Part shown: one piece after another, positions 1 through 10,256 of the stretch | Numbering within the stretch: the first letter of the stretch is position 1 | How the letters are laid out: every line of letters begins with the position of its first letter | Source: Bolinopsis microptera | Taxonomy: Eukaryota > Ctenophora > Tentaculata > Lobata > Bolinopsidae | Direction of reading: 5' to 3' | DNA: 64,000 nucleotides | Assembly (NCBI RefSeq): GCF_026151205.1 | Contig: NC_087083.1 | Span: forward strand, 3,486,536 to 3,550,535 | The notes under the pieces: generated by a model | The model's input: only the letters and a program-made list of their open reading frames with translations | Told to the model about the DNA's origin: nothing | The model's database searches: none | Position numbers and translations under genes: made by a program

Positions 1-164
1 GATTCTAATGCTTCTACAGACCTACACAAGTGCAAGTAAGTAAGTAAATATTTCATGCTAGGCATGTGGCACCCATTACGGTAACCATCCATTGAGTTTT
101 TGCTTTTACCCTGTACTATAATTGCACAGCTCCCCATTTTAACCTCACACACGATTTCTCGAGC

Positions 165-322
165 ATTCGGCTGGGGTGAACCGGAGGCTGCATAGATCCT
201 ATGGGATCCTTAGCAGAACGTCGACGACGCTCACCTCACGACTAGGTAGACAGCGGGTTTCGAACTCGCAACCTTACGATTGCAAAGCTGGTGCTCTAAC
301 CAACTGCGTTACCTGGCCGTTG
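165..322 (-). mobile_element. tRNA-derived SINE fragment
   Basis: On the minus strand a tRNA-like head begins near 320. It has a box A-like segment (GCAGTTGGTTAGAGCA, near 293-308) and a strong box B (GAGTTCGAAACCC, near 254-266) at normal tRNA spacing, followed by about 90 bases of non-tRNA body. The segment AATCGTAAGGTTGC next to box B closely matches the tRNA-like part of the hammerhead array at 3493-5299, so the two heads are probably related. The anticodon arm does not pair, so this is not a working tRNA gene. It lies upstream of a WD40 exon, probably in an intron. No poly-A tail or target duplication was identified. Confidence 0.6.
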
Positions 323-535
323 AAGACTCCGTACAGGCAGCCCAGCATTGTATTATTGTACTGAATGAAGACGAGTTTTCTGGTTTTGAGGTCTCCTAGA
401 TACAGAGTAACAAAGATAGAGCTGGATATCAGACTTTGTTGAGTTGATAACATCTGATATGATGTGTCTCCTAATCTCACATTATCTGATTTGTTGGTTA
501 CAATGTTTTGAGGTCTCCTAAATAATTTATTTCAG

Positions 536-714
536 TGGTTACGGGGCGCGTATGTTTTCGTGCGGAGTATCTCACGACAGCAAACTTGGAATTGTAGGAG
601 GACACTCAGGTGCAATGATACTGGACCTAGATACGGGGGAAACGAGGATATCTGTAGATAGTGGGTGCTTCTTTACTGCATTCCTACCCAACTCTTATCA
701 GTTCGTTGTAGAGA
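536..714 (+). CDS. WD40-repeat protein, internal exon
   Basis: This is the first of three visible exons of a WD40 beta-propeller gene whose 5' part lies outside the window. The exon runs from a TTTATTTCAG acceptor to a GAGA/GTAAGT donor and ends in phase 1. The translation contains CGVSHDSKLGIVGGHSGAMI and then LDLDTGE, the core of a WD40 blade with its inner strand, Gly-His pair and D-x-x-TG turn. WD40 proteins act as protein-interaction scaffolds. The partner and the subfamily cannot be told from three blades. The downstream intron is filled by a 22-bp minisatellite. Confidence 0.7.
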
Positions 715-737
715 GTAAGTATCTAGACAACCTCTCT

Positions 738-1655
738 TATCTATCTTTTAGAAATCCTATCTTTATAAACACTATCCCCTTCTTATCAACACTATATCTC
801 CTCCTTATAAACACTATCCCTCCCCCTTATAAACACTATATCTCCTCCTTATAAACACTATCCCTCCTCCTTATCAACACTATCCCTCCTCCTTATAAAC
901 ACTATCCCTCCTCCTTATAAACACTATTCCTCCTTCTTATAAACATTATCCCTCCTCCTTGTAAACATTATCCCCTTCTTATAAACACTATCCCTCCTCC
1001 TTATAAACATTATCCCTCTCCTTATAAACACTATACCTCCTCTTATAAACATTTATTCCTCATCCTTATAAACACTATCCTTCCTCCTTATAAACACTAT
1101 CCCTCCTCCTCATAAACACTATCCCTCCTCCTTATAAACACTATCCCTCCCCTTATAAACACTATATCTCCTCCTTATAAACACTATCCCTCCTCCTTGT
1201 AAACATTATCCATCCTCCTTATAAACAGTATCCCTCAACCTTATAAACACTATCCCTCCTCCTTATAAACACTATTCCTCATCCTTATAAACACTATCCC
1301 TCCTCCTTATAAACACTATTCCTCCTCCTTATAAACACTATCCCTCCTCCTTATAAACACTATCCCTCCTCCTTATAAACACTATCCCCTTCTTATAAAC
1401 ACTATCCTTCCTCCTTATAAACATTATCCCTCCTCCTTATAAACACTATACCTCCTCCTTACAAACATTATTCCTCATCCTTATAAACACTATCCCTCCT
1501 CCTTATAAACACTATCCCTCCTCCTCATAAACACTATCCCTCCTCCTTATAAACACTATCCCTCAACCTTATAAACATTTTTCCTCCTCCTTATAAACAC
1601 TATTCCTCATCCTTATAAACACTATCCCTCCTCCTTATAAACACTATTCCTCCTC
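738..1655. repeat. 22-bp intronic minisatellite
   Basis: About 38 copies of a unit built on CTCCTTATAAACACTATCCC, with lengths of 19-23 bases and small substitutions, fill nearly the whole intron between two WD40 exons. On the plus strand it is pyrimidine-rich and reaches close to the 3' splice site, so it may also serve as the polypyrimidine tract. No coding signal was seen. Confidence 0.9.
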
Positions 1656-1663
1656 CTAATCAG

Positions 1664-1821
1664 ATGGAAGTGGAGTGTACTTGTACTCTGAAGACGGGTA
1701 GGGGATACAGTCACCAGCTTCTTCGGCCACCAGGCACAAGTAGAGACTGGTACTTTTCAAGAGGACCACCTGGTTACGGGGAGTAAAGACGGAACTGTCA
1801 GATTGTTTGATATGAAGACAG
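1664..1821 (+). CDS. WD40-repeat protein, internal exon with apparent frameshift
   Basis: The exon follows the acceptor CTAATCAG and ends at ACAG/GTAAG in phase 1. It encodes GSGVYLYSEDG and then, in another frame, TVTSFFGH and HLVTGSKDGTVRLFDMKTG, clear WD40 blade strands. Entering in the phase left by the previous exon, the frame breaks near 1697-1703 (GGGTAGGGG): the 158-nt length is one base short of keeping both halves in frame. Either a base is missing from the assembly in the G-rich stretch, or splicing uses the AG at 1700-1701 (in phase, but losing a blade strand), or this is a pseudogene. A sequence error seems most likely. Confidence 0.65.
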
Positions 1822-2035
1822 GTAAGTGGTCGAGGAGTGGGATGGAACGTTACCATTGCCCCCGGCCCCTGAACCCCAAAAACCCTTGGAACCCCCAGAA
1901 ACCTTTGGAACCCCAAAACCCCCTGAATTTTTGGCGCCCCTAAAACACTTACCTATTTCTCAAAAAAGGTCAGGTCTTTTTTATGCGCCCCTATAGTTTA
2001 TTGGACCCCCTGAGGCCTTTTGTATCCAAACCAGC

Positions 2036-2130
2036 TATACTATACTATACTATATATGGTAATTACTATAATACAGTTATACTATTACTATATTATATAG
2101 GGTAATTACTATAATGTAGTTATACTATTA
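2036..2130. repeat. AT-rich ~42-bp tandem repeat
   Basis: Units of the type GGTAATTACTATAATGTAGT followed by TATACTATTACTATAT repeat here. The same family returns at 10060-10256 and 10505-10675 in the same intron. Each unit is nearly self-complementary (TAATTACTATAAT / ATAGTAATTA). Confidence 0.85.
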
Positions 2131-2133
2131 CTA

Positions 2134-2462
2134 TATTTGACCAAACCCATAATCATGGGTAGAGTGTACCGCTGCCAGTGTCTCTCTTTTCCAAACAAAA
2201 GGAAATGATATTAATTTGAGGAACCGGTCCGCTAATGCAAAATGATACCGAGAATGAAATCGGTCGCTCGCTTTTCCCATTCGTTCACGGCTACGAATTG
2301 TAATGAAGCTTATTAAATGGGAAAAGCGAGCGACCCAATTCATTCTCGGTATCATTTTGCATTAGCGGGACGGTTCCTCAAATTAATATCATTTCTTTTG
2401 TTTGGAAAAGAGAGACACTGGCAGCGGTACACTCTACCCATGATTATGGTTTTGGTCAAATA
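2134..2462. mobile_element. Foldback MITE, copy 1
   Basis: A 329-bp element is almost entirely an inverted repeat. The left arm (TTTGACCAAACCCATAATCA onward) and the right arm (ending TGATTATGGTTTTGGTCAAA) pair over about 150 bases around a short centre near 2300. It is flanked by TA. A second copy lies at 24881-25754. The structure fits a non-autonomous DNA transposon. No transposase is encoded, and the superfamily is uncertain (TA flanks suggest Tc1/mariner or a similar group). Confidence 0.85.
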
Positions 2463-3492
2463 TCATTCTTTTTGATTATAATGTCAGGATAATTTACACC
2501 GTCGAAACTTCATTACATAATTATAAATAAGGAGATAATTTCAACGATTTCGATATTCTGCCTTTGAAAACTTTTTCCTTGTGTTAGGTAGGTATATCTG
2601 GTCGATAACCGACTGAATATGGCACTTTTACTCATTTAGGTTGGCATTAAATTCATTATATAATGCATTTAAATATCGTGGAAAGCAGAATATATTCGAA
2701 ATCACGAAGATGGCAAAATTCCTCACCTTTCGCACGTGCAAACTTTGAGCGGACGTTGCGTGCGCATACAATATTGAATCACCGGTAAATTTTTGCATAG
2801 TGGTATTTAATATATAGTTTGATAAGCATGCAAAGTTTCAGAAGATTTCAAAAGAACTTGGATCACAACGGGACCTCCAAAGTTGATTAAAAATCGTGAA
2901 AATAAAATTTTTAGTGATTTTAGCTATTTTAAATCAATTTGGGCGTGTCCCCACGTGTGCAACTTTTTCGATTTTCAACTTTAAAACTAGCCTATAACAC
3001 AATTTAGACCTTTAAAAAAGCAAATTTGAGCTCCAAAACCCCAAGGAATGGCCCTACACCAGAGAATACTATTCACAACTTTGTGTTTTTATAAAATTAT
3101 TCTTCAAAAAAGCACTAACTTCAATAGCAAATATCTTTATGAAGGAGCAAGGTAGGAAACTTTTCCGCTAGATTTTCGGAATTCTTAAACAATTATCTTA
3201 GGTAAAAATGTCCTCAGATTTTAAATAAAATTACTCCTTAATGGTGTAAAATCGATTTGAAAAGTTGTTACTTTGTCAAAAATTAAGTTTTAAAACACTT
3301 AATTGATGACGTCATCAAGTGATGATGATGACGTTAAATTATTTTTCAATACAATGTAAACTAAAGCTTAAACGATTATCTTTAAAACCTGTGGTTTCGA
3401 GATGACTGTATCGTATATACTTTTGGATCTACGGACCACCTAAATGTAGGCTACAATTGACTGCCAAAAGCGTCTATACATACATTATTATA
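2463..3492. other. Intronic sequence without recognised feature
   Basis: AT-rich DNA inside the last WD40 intron. No long reading frame, tandem repeat or recognisable element was seen. A direct TGATGATGATGACG run near 3320 is the only local simplicity. Confidence 0.5.
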
Positions 3493-3587
3493 TAAGGCCT
3501 TGGTGGCCCAGTGGCGCGGCGTAGAGCCAGTAATCGCAAGGTTGCTGGATCGATACCCGCCATCGGCAAAACCAACCTTGAAGATTT

Positions 3588-3645
3588 GAGCCATACTGAT
3601 GAGTCCTAATAGGACGAAACACTGTGTCTATGGATAAATATGCTC
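3588..3645 (+). ncRNA. Type I hammerhead ribozyme, unit 1
   Basis: The complete core is CTGATGA, stem II GTCC/GGAC with loop TAATA, then GAAA. Stem III is 3 bp (ACA/TGT) with loop CTG. Cleavage is predicted after the C of GTC at 3628. Stem I CCATA/TATGG is 5 bp, followed by an internal loop and GAG/CTC. The short stem III is known in animal type I hammerheads, some of which cleave best as dimers. Confidence 0.9.
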
Positions 3646-3865
3646 GCCTAGTTTACTAGCTTGAGCACTCTAGGAAATGAATAGATCTACCGTTCAGCTT
3701 AAATGCAAAGCTTCCTAACTTGGTAATGAGTTTTGTAGAGCACTCTGGTACCTATGTAATTCCTCATTATTAAGGCCTTGGTGGCCCAGTGGCGCGGCGT
3801 AGAGCCAGTAATCGCAAGGTTGCTGGATCGATACCGCCATCGGCAAAACCAACCCTTGATGATTT

Positions 3866-3923
3866 GAGCCATACTGATGAGTCCTAATAGGACGAAACAC
3901 TGTGTCTATGGATAAATATGCTC
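3866..3923 (+). ncRNA. Type I hammerhead ribozyme, unit 2
   Basis: Core, stems I-III and the distal GAG/CTC pairing are intact, identical to unit 1. Predicted cleavage is after GTC near 3906. Confidence 0.9.
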
Positions 3924-4142
3924 GCCTAGTTTACTAAGCTTGAGACTCTAGGAAATGAATAGATCTACGTTCAGCTTAAATGCAAAGCTCCTAACTTGTA
4001 ATGAGTTTGTAGAGCACTCTGGTACCTATGTAATTCCTTCATTATTAAGGCCTTGGTGGCCCAGTGGGCGCGGCGTAGAGCCAGTAATCGCCAAGGTGCT
4101 GGATCGATACCCGCCATCGGGCAAAACCAACCTTGATGATTT

Positions 4143-4199
4143 GAGCCATCTGATGAGTCCTAATAGGACGAAACACTGTGTCTATGGTTAAATATGCTC
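4143..4199 (+). ncRNA. Hammerhead ribozyme, unit 3 (stem I lesion)
   Basis: The catalytic core and stems II and III are intact. One A is missing between CCAT and CTGATGA, shortening stem I by one pair, and the 3' internal loop reads TTAAATATG instead of ATAAATATG. Confidence 0.8.
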
Positions 4200-4418
4200 G
4201 CCTAGTTTACTAAGCTTGAGCACTCTAGGAACTGAATAGATCTACCGTTCAGACTTAAATGCAAAGCTCCTAACTTGTAATGAGTTTGTAGAGCACTCTG
4301 GTACCTATGTAATTCCTTCATTATTAAGGCCTTGGTGGCCCAGTGGCGCGGCGTAGAGCCAGTAATCGCAAGGTTGCTGGATCGATACCCGCCATCGGGC
4401 AAACAACCTTGATGATTT

Positions 4419-4475
4419 GAGCCATACTGATGAGTCCTAATAGGACGAAACCTGTGTCTATGGATAAATATGCTC
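4419..4475 (+). ncRNA. Hammerhead ribozyme, unit 4 (stem III lesion)
   Basis: Core and stems I and II are intact. One A is lost just after GAAAC, so stem III reads GAAACCTGTGTC and pairs poorly. It is probably inactive if the deletion is real rather than a sequencing error. Confidence 0.75.
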
Positions 4476-4694
4476 GCCTAGTTTACTAAGCTTGAGCACT
4501 CTAGGAAATGAATGATCTACCGTTCAGCTTAAAGCAAAGGCTCCTAACTTGTAATGAGTTTGTAGAGCACTCTAGGTACCTATGTAATTCCTTCATTATT
4601 AAGGCCTTGGTGGCCCAGTGGCGCGGCGTAAGAGCCAGTAATCGCAAGGTTGCTGGATCGATACCCGCCATCGGCAAAACCACCTTGATGATTT

Positions 4695-4753
4695 GAGCCA
4701 TACTGATGAGTCCCTAATAGGACGAAACACTGTGTCTATGGATAAATATGCTC
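4695..4753 (+). ncRNA. Hammerhead ribozyme, unit 5
   Basis: Core and stems I and III are intact. Stem II has one extra C in its 5' strand (GTCCC), which can be absorbed in the loop. Confidence 0.8.
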
Positions 4754-4970
4754 GCCTAGTTTACTAAGCTTGAGCACTCTAGGAAATGAATAGATCTACC
4801 GTTCAGCTTAAATGCAAAGCTCCTAACTTGTAATGAGGTTTGTAGAGCACTCTGGTACCTATGTAATTCCTTCATTATTAAGGCCTTGGTGCCCATGGCG
4901 CGGCGTAGAGCCAGTAATCGCAAAGGTTGCTGATCGATACCCGCCATCGGCAAAACAACCTTGATGATTT

Positions 4971-5026
4971 GCCATACTGATGAGTCCTAATAGGACGAAA
5001 CACTGTGTCTATGGATAAATATGCTC
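4971..5026 (+). ncRNA. Hammerhead ribozyme, unit 6
   Basis: Core, stems II and III and the CCATA/TATGG pairing are intact. Two bases of the distal GAG strand of stem I are missing. Confidence 0.8.
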
Positions 5027-5248
5027 GCCTAGTTTACTAAGCTTGAGCACTCTAGGAAATGAATAGATCTACCGTTCAGCGTTAATGCAAAGCTCCTAAC
5101 TTGTAATGAGTTTGTTAGAGCACTCTGGTACCTATGTAATTCCTTCATTATTAAGGCCTTGGTGGCCCAGTGGCGCGGCGTAGAGCCAGTAATCGCAAGG
5201 TTGCTGGAATCGATACCCGCCATCGGCAAAACCAAACCTTGATGATTT

Positions 5249-5299
5249 GAGCCATACTGATGAGTCCTAATAGGACGAAACACTGTGTCTATGGATAAT
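5249..5299 (+). ncRNA. Hammerhead ribozyme, unit 7 (3' truncated)
   Basis: The core through the cleavage site and the inner stem I are intact. The element breaks off right after TATGGATA, so the 3' strand of the distal stem I is replaced by the neighbouring interspersed repeat. Confidence 0.8.
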
Positions 5300-5757
5300 T
5301 ATATACATATATATACTTCACGACAATCTGTTGTAAAAACAGGGGTTCCAGAAAACCACTTGCCGATACTGCTGAAACATGAAATTTTGTTTACAGTCGA
5401 TTTGGACAAGGTCGTAGACGCCCGCAAAGTTTCAGATCTCTTACTCAATTTTAACATGGTTTTTAAGGCACCTGAATATGGCGATTTTGTGGGTTTGTAC
5501 TTACTAATTTCCGTGTAACATGCTGGCTCGTATTTTGCGCAAATTTCTTAAAAACCTCCACATAACTATTTCTTTCTTATTCCTGTCATCTTTAACATTG
5601 AATTAGAATGTTTTTTACTTAAATATACCTGCTGAACAACTTTCGATGAGTCTTAATGCCTGGAAAACAATAAAGGGGATATAATAGTATAGGGGGTAAA
5701 TAGTATTGTGAATATAACGGCAACGGTAATGCTTGCCAGCATTGTGATTATATATGG
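5300..5757 (+). mobile_element. Interspersed repeat A, copy 1
   Basis: About 460 bases, from the TATACATATATATAC run to GCCAGCATTGTGATTATATA, recur in reverse orientation at 23157-23600 and partly at 17478-17581. No coding capacity is convincing. Part of the sequence reads as a short open frame (5285-5518), but its frame is not kept in the other copy. The family was not recognised. Confidence 0.8.
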
Positions 5758-6520
5758 TACCTACACACAGCTGTGGAAACTGTAATGCGCACTTTTCACA
5801 AATATTCTGCCTACTTGCAATCATGTGGAATCAATCAGAGTACCAAAGGAAAAATTGCTGGTTAGCAAACATCCAAAGATCTACCATCAACCTTGATCAT
5901 AGGTACTCAAAAGCTAGAGATAAAAAGTCGAATGTTCACGTGGTTGAGGAAGAAAAGGAGGAGGCAACTGTTTTGCCACCGCCAAGCAATACTATTTTAG
6001 CGAAGAAGAAATAGAGATATGTGAGACAACTGATGTGGTGGGAATGTGATGACGTGATTGAAGTACCTCCTCAAGCGATACCGGTGTTAAAAACACCATC
6101 CCCTGACACTCTCACAATACCCATAAAAGGTAATCTAAACCCTGAGATGAATGAAATACTCAAAGACCTTTCTAGCTCACCCACTCCGACAGAGGTCAGT
6201 GTTATGATCGAAAACAAAGCTAAAGTCACCGACAAAGCACCTCTTAAAGTAAAACTGAATACCAATCACCCCGTGCGCGTGAATACCAATGTTCTTCAGC
6301 CCCGGCGGTCAGGTGCTACCAAGCACCCCACAAGAGGAAGTGCCTAATTGTATACGACGACCTCTTCGATGATTTCGATAGCGACAGATTCAGTGGACAG
6401 TTTGACATAAACAAGTACAGAGCGTTCTCAGTTGACGACATCCTTACAAAGGGGGTTTTTTCTAACCCCCAAATGCGAACTTAAACCTGAGATGCTCCTA
6501 ATGTAGGACACCGGAACTTT
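5758..6520 (+). pseudogene. Degenerate coding-like stretch, possibly retroelement ORF
   Basis: Short open segments carry low-complexity acidic and Pro-rich peptides (for example VVEEEKEEATVLPPPSN at 5941-5990, and a 108-codon frame at 6021-6347), followed by YDDLFDDFDSDRFSGQFD in a shifted frame. The coding-like base use and position, between a SINE array and retroelement fragments, suggest a decayed retrotransposon ORF1 or a cellular pseudogene. No domain was recognised. Confidence 0.3.
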
Positions 6521-6599
6521 GGCAGAGCCAGTGCCGAAGATCTGCTTCTAAAAAACAAACAAGCATTACAAACTCCTGGAACAACAGAGCAAAAATCTT

Positions 6600-7100
6600 T
6601 TTTAAACCCTTATTTTCCTGCCCCGGGTTTCCCAATTAAAGAGACACCCAAATCGTCAATGATCGTCTATCAACCTTCTTTCGAACTTGAGAAAAGGGCA
6701 AGGTAAAGTCCGCCCCCATTTTTTACCTCAAGCAAAGACAGTTAGGGGATACTAACTAAAGGGAATGAAGCCCCGGTGGACCATCTTCCGTCCCAAGGAG
6801 CAAAAAACTTGGGCTCCCCTCAAAAATGCGCTACAAAATCCCCTTTGGTTTAACCGAGACCGCGAAAATAAAATTAACCTATCTCGACGCACAAATAAAA
6901 AAAAAACCCAAAAATTTTAAAAAGCATCTCCATTTAGAGACACGGCCGTCTACAAGACTCCCAATATATCATGGAATGTCCACGTTTTATGACAAGTAAG
7001 GGGGACCAAAAACGGAGGGAAAAGGGTTTTGTAGACGGCGGGTGCAGAGTCAATATTTTTTCCCGAAAAAAAGCGAAATTTTTTACCTAACTATTGCTTT
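6600..7100 (+). pseudogene. Possible reverse-transcriptase remnant
   Basis: In broken frames the peptides LTYLDAQIK (near 6876-6903) and ETAVYKTPNISWNVH (in the 6940-6985 region) resemble the 'FLD...sVYRKPT...W.S.HP' region of Penelope-like and related reverse transcriptases. The sequence loses quality from here rightward (long homopolymers, falling C content), so frames cannot be followed. This is weak evidence. Confidence 0.25.
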
Positions 7101-7625
7101 AATAGCCTAGAAAAACTCTCGCTCGGGGTCGTATCGGATTCACCGCCATCTCAGGAAAAGGAAAAGGTTAAATTTTAAGGTTTCCCCGAATTTTAAAAAA
7201 GGGGACTTTTTTGAAGAGATGAAATTCAAATTTTTAATGTTAGAATTCCGGAAACGTTTCATACAAAACCAAAATAAAGCCAAAGGGAGTGGGCCAACCC
7301 CCAAAAAGAATTAGAGAAATCATGGGGTTTGAGCAAATCCAAATATGGGGGAATCCGGGTTGGGGGAAGAATGGTAAGGGAACCCTACGTTGTAGAAGCT
7401 AGTGATTAATCTAAGACTTAACGAAGTTTTGGAACATGAAAAGAGCCCGAAGGCCAAAAAGTCAAAAGGGGAAATTTTTATGGACTTCCTGGGGTGTAAA
7501 AAATAAAAATTTAATGGGTGTATTTTGGGGGAAATTTTGGAAGTTAATTTTAATAAATGGGGGGGTATTGATAAGGAGTTTGACCCCAAAGAAGCGGTAT
7601 TTTTTAAAAATTTTGGTGAAAAAGC

Positions 7626-8443
7626 ATTGATAAAATAATTTGTGTTTTAAGTGTATAATAAAATTTGTAGTAGATTTTGATTTGAGAGGAAAATAAAATG
7701 GGGAAAAGAAAGAAGGGATATTTAATTTGGTGAAAAATTTTTAAAGGTAAAGGTTTAAGTTTTGGGAAAAAAAAAAGATATAAATTAATAGTAATTGTTT
7801 TTTAAGGAATAGGGGGGTTTAAAATTTTGAAAAAGAAAAGGGAAATAAAAAGATAAAAAGGGGGTTTAAAAAAATTTTTTTTTTGGATTTTAAAGGGGAT
7901 TAAAGGTAGTAAAAAATTGGGAAAAAATAAATAATTAGGAATTGATGTAGGGTTTTAAAAAATTAAGTAAAGGGTTGTTATTTAAGAAGGGATTTGGGGG
8001 AAAAAATTTGGGGGGATTAAAAGATGTGTAAAAAGTATGGGAGTTTTTTGATATGTTAATTTTTAAATTTAAAAAAATTTTTGTTTGGGTAAAAAAAAAG
8101 GGTAAAAGGGGTGGGGAAAGAAAAGTTGGAAATTTGAATGATATTTTTAAAATGTTTTTAAAAATAGGGGTTTTTAAAAAAAAATAAAGGGTGTGAAGAT
8201 TTATGTTTTTAATGAGTTTTATGGGAAATTGTGTGTTTGATTTAAAATTTGTATTTGTGTTAAGTGGGAAATTTGGATTTAATAAAAAGGGGTTTTTTTA
8301 AAAATAGGGTAAGTAGTTTTTGGGGTTTGGGGAATTTTGTAAGATAATGAATTTATTAGTGTGATAAAAATTTTTGGGGGGTTTTTAAGGGGTAAAAGGA
8401 AAATTGTTAAAAGATTAAAAATAGTTAAATAAAAGAAGGTTTT
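7626..8443. other. 818-nt cytosine-free tract
   Basis: No C occurs on the plus strand between the C at 7625 and the C at 8444. The tract is made of A, T and G with many homopolymers of three to nine bases. Cytosines thin out gradually from about 7040 and return abruptly at 8444, in the middle of a reverse-transcriptase reading frame. This pattern is easiest to explain as a low-quality read tail in the assembly. A biological cause such as strand-specific deamination is possible but unsupported. Confidence 0.85.
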
Positions 8444-9780
8444 CTTGGCTTTGTAGACTATGCAAAGGCTTTTGACACTGTTTGTAGGGAAGCGCTACTC
8501 TACAAACATTGGAAAACTAGGAGTTCAAGGGGCGATTTTTCAATTGTATGGAACACATGTACACCCATTCATCTGCAAAAACTAAAACCTCTCCCACAAG
8601 CCTCTTGGAAGATGTACGTCCTCTGTGGAACTGAACAAGGGCACCCCAGTGTCCCCGGAACTGTTCAAATTCTTCGTACATGCCCCTCCCGAAAGACTGA
8701 ACGAGCTAGATATCATCGAAGTGCCCATCATTTAACTCCATCAGGTGACACATCTTGCTCTGGGCTGATGGACTTAAGTACTTCTGGCTTGGATTCCTGA
8801 AGCCTACATAATAATGCGCCTCTGTTCTGTACCGCCCTACTGTCAGGAGTGGGGCCTAGTGGTCAACATGTCTAAAACCGCTATCATGGTGTTCAACCGC
8901 GCTGGTCGTATACTCAAAGACAGCAAGATCTTGGCTTTTGGTTTAACACCGATCGACTCAGTTCGTGAGTACACGTACCTAGGAATGACACAGGACGCTA
9001 CCCTTTGGCGATAGAGCTATCATCCCAAGTGTATAACTACTGGGAAAGATTAGATAAAATGGAGAAAGCTGGATCTAACAGTCTTGTGCGACATGCCTTC
9101 AAAGAGCAACGCAGCCTCAGTCTTTCTTGGAATACCAACATCGAGACTGCACGGTCGGTTCTAAACCAACCCAATGGACATCATCTAAAACTCTCACCTT
9201 CACAAACCAAAGAAGCGATGCGTTCCAACTTCAGGCAGATATGGAACACTGAGAGATGGAACAACAAGAAACTAACGTTCTACAACACCATAAAGATGAG
9301 TTTTGGCTATGAGCAGTACCTCAATATGAATCTGTCGCACGCTGAATCCAAAAGCTGGCTCAATTCAGATCAAGCTCACACAATTTCAATATTGAGACAG
9401 GACGTCATGGAACCCACAAAAGAAACCAGATCGTACCTCGGATATGTAAAGCTTGCTCAACAGAGGACATGGACATGCTCGAAAATTTCGCAGAAATGCC
9501 ATTCTTCGACCCCATCATCGAAGATGAGGTACACGTCCTCCGGACCTGCTCCCTGTATGAAGACTACCGACACCGCTTTAGTCAGAGAGCCAAAACCTGT
9601 CTTTTCGCTAACTTAGAGGGGCTATTCACAGATGCCAGCCTCATAAGAGAGACAGCGAGGTTCTTGGTGAGAGCAAACAACAGGCGTTTCCCGAAGAAGG
9701 AAGTCACTAAGAAGGATCTGCTGAAGTCCAGCTGTAAAGTCCCCGCTACACCTCAACAGAACTCCTCTGCGGACACGTGA
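8444..9780 (+). pseudogene. Non-LTR retrotransposon (LINE) 3' fragment
   Basis: Reverse-transcriptase motifs can be read across several frameshifts: FLGFVDYAKAFDTV (motif A, near 8443-8482), GTEQGHP (near 8629), VNMSKTAIMVFNR (near 8861-8900) and VREYTYLGM (near 8963). A C-terminal C-x2-C / H-x4-C type region (ICKAC ... DEVHVLRTC, 9450-9550) is typical of many LINE tails. Stops and shifts at several points make it inactive. It starts abruptly at the edge of the C-free tract. Such an enzyme could in principle mobilise SINEs in trans, but this copy cannot. Confidence 0.75.
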
Positions 9781-9960
9781 CGGTCAAGTCGAGCTTCATT
9801 TCATTTCATATCACGATCACCATATCATATCATTTTGGAACATGTTCATGGGAATTAAATTATTTTATTTGCACTTGTTTCTCTTTCAACAAAAGATGTG
9901 ACGAAGTTAAATTTTTATGATTTTTAAATTTTTATTTTAAGAAAACTCTTGCACATTATT

Positions 9961-10256
9961 TATTTATTTATTTCTATTATATTGATGTATAGTCAAGACG
10001 TGAGTGTTAGGGCTCTCATTGACAAATTTATGTTTAATCCTGTTTAATCCTGTTTATGGTCATTACTATAATTTAGTTATACTATTACTATACTATATAT
10101 GGTAATTACTATAATGTAGTTATACTATTACTATATTATATATAGTAATTACTATAATTTAGTTATACTATTACTATATTATATAATATGGTAATTACTA
10201 TAATGTAATTATACTATTACTATATTATTATATATGGCAATTACTATAACTAGCAG
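9961..10256. repeat. AT-rich tandem repeat (second block)
   Basis: From about 10060 the ~42-bp units of the family at 2036-2130 recur, four to five copies. Sequence before that is plain AT-rich intron. Confidence 0.8.

Larger units (their letters stand above)
3493..5299 (+). mobile_element. Tandem array of tRNA-like plus hammerhead SINE/satellite units
   Basis: Seven head-to-tail units with a period of 274-280 bp. Each unit opens with a tRNA-related segment: box A TGGCCCAGTGGCGCGG and box B GGATCGATACC, about 33 bases apart. A CATCGGCAAAACCA stretch follows, then a type I hammerhead ribozyme, then about 150 bases of body containing two GAGCACTCT motifs. The copies differ mainly by one-base indels, so they are young copies or imperfectly sequenced. 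The last unit is cut inside hammerhead stem I, where the next repeat begins. Established parallels are schistosome Sm-alpha elements (Pol III boxes plus hammerhead, tandem), newt satellite 2 and animal retrozymes. Transcription by Pol III and processing into unit-length RNA are inferred. Confidence 0.9.

Noticed and set aside
250-322. Functional tRNA gene (minus strand)
   Set aside because: Boxes A and B are present but the anticodon arm does not pair. It is best explained as a SINE head.
2131-2355. Protein-coding frame of 74 codons (minus)
   Set aside because: It lies entirely within the foldback MITE arms.
5285-5518. 77-codon frame as a gene
   Set aside because: It spans the junction of the hammerhead array and repeat A, and the frame is not kept in the other repeat A copy.
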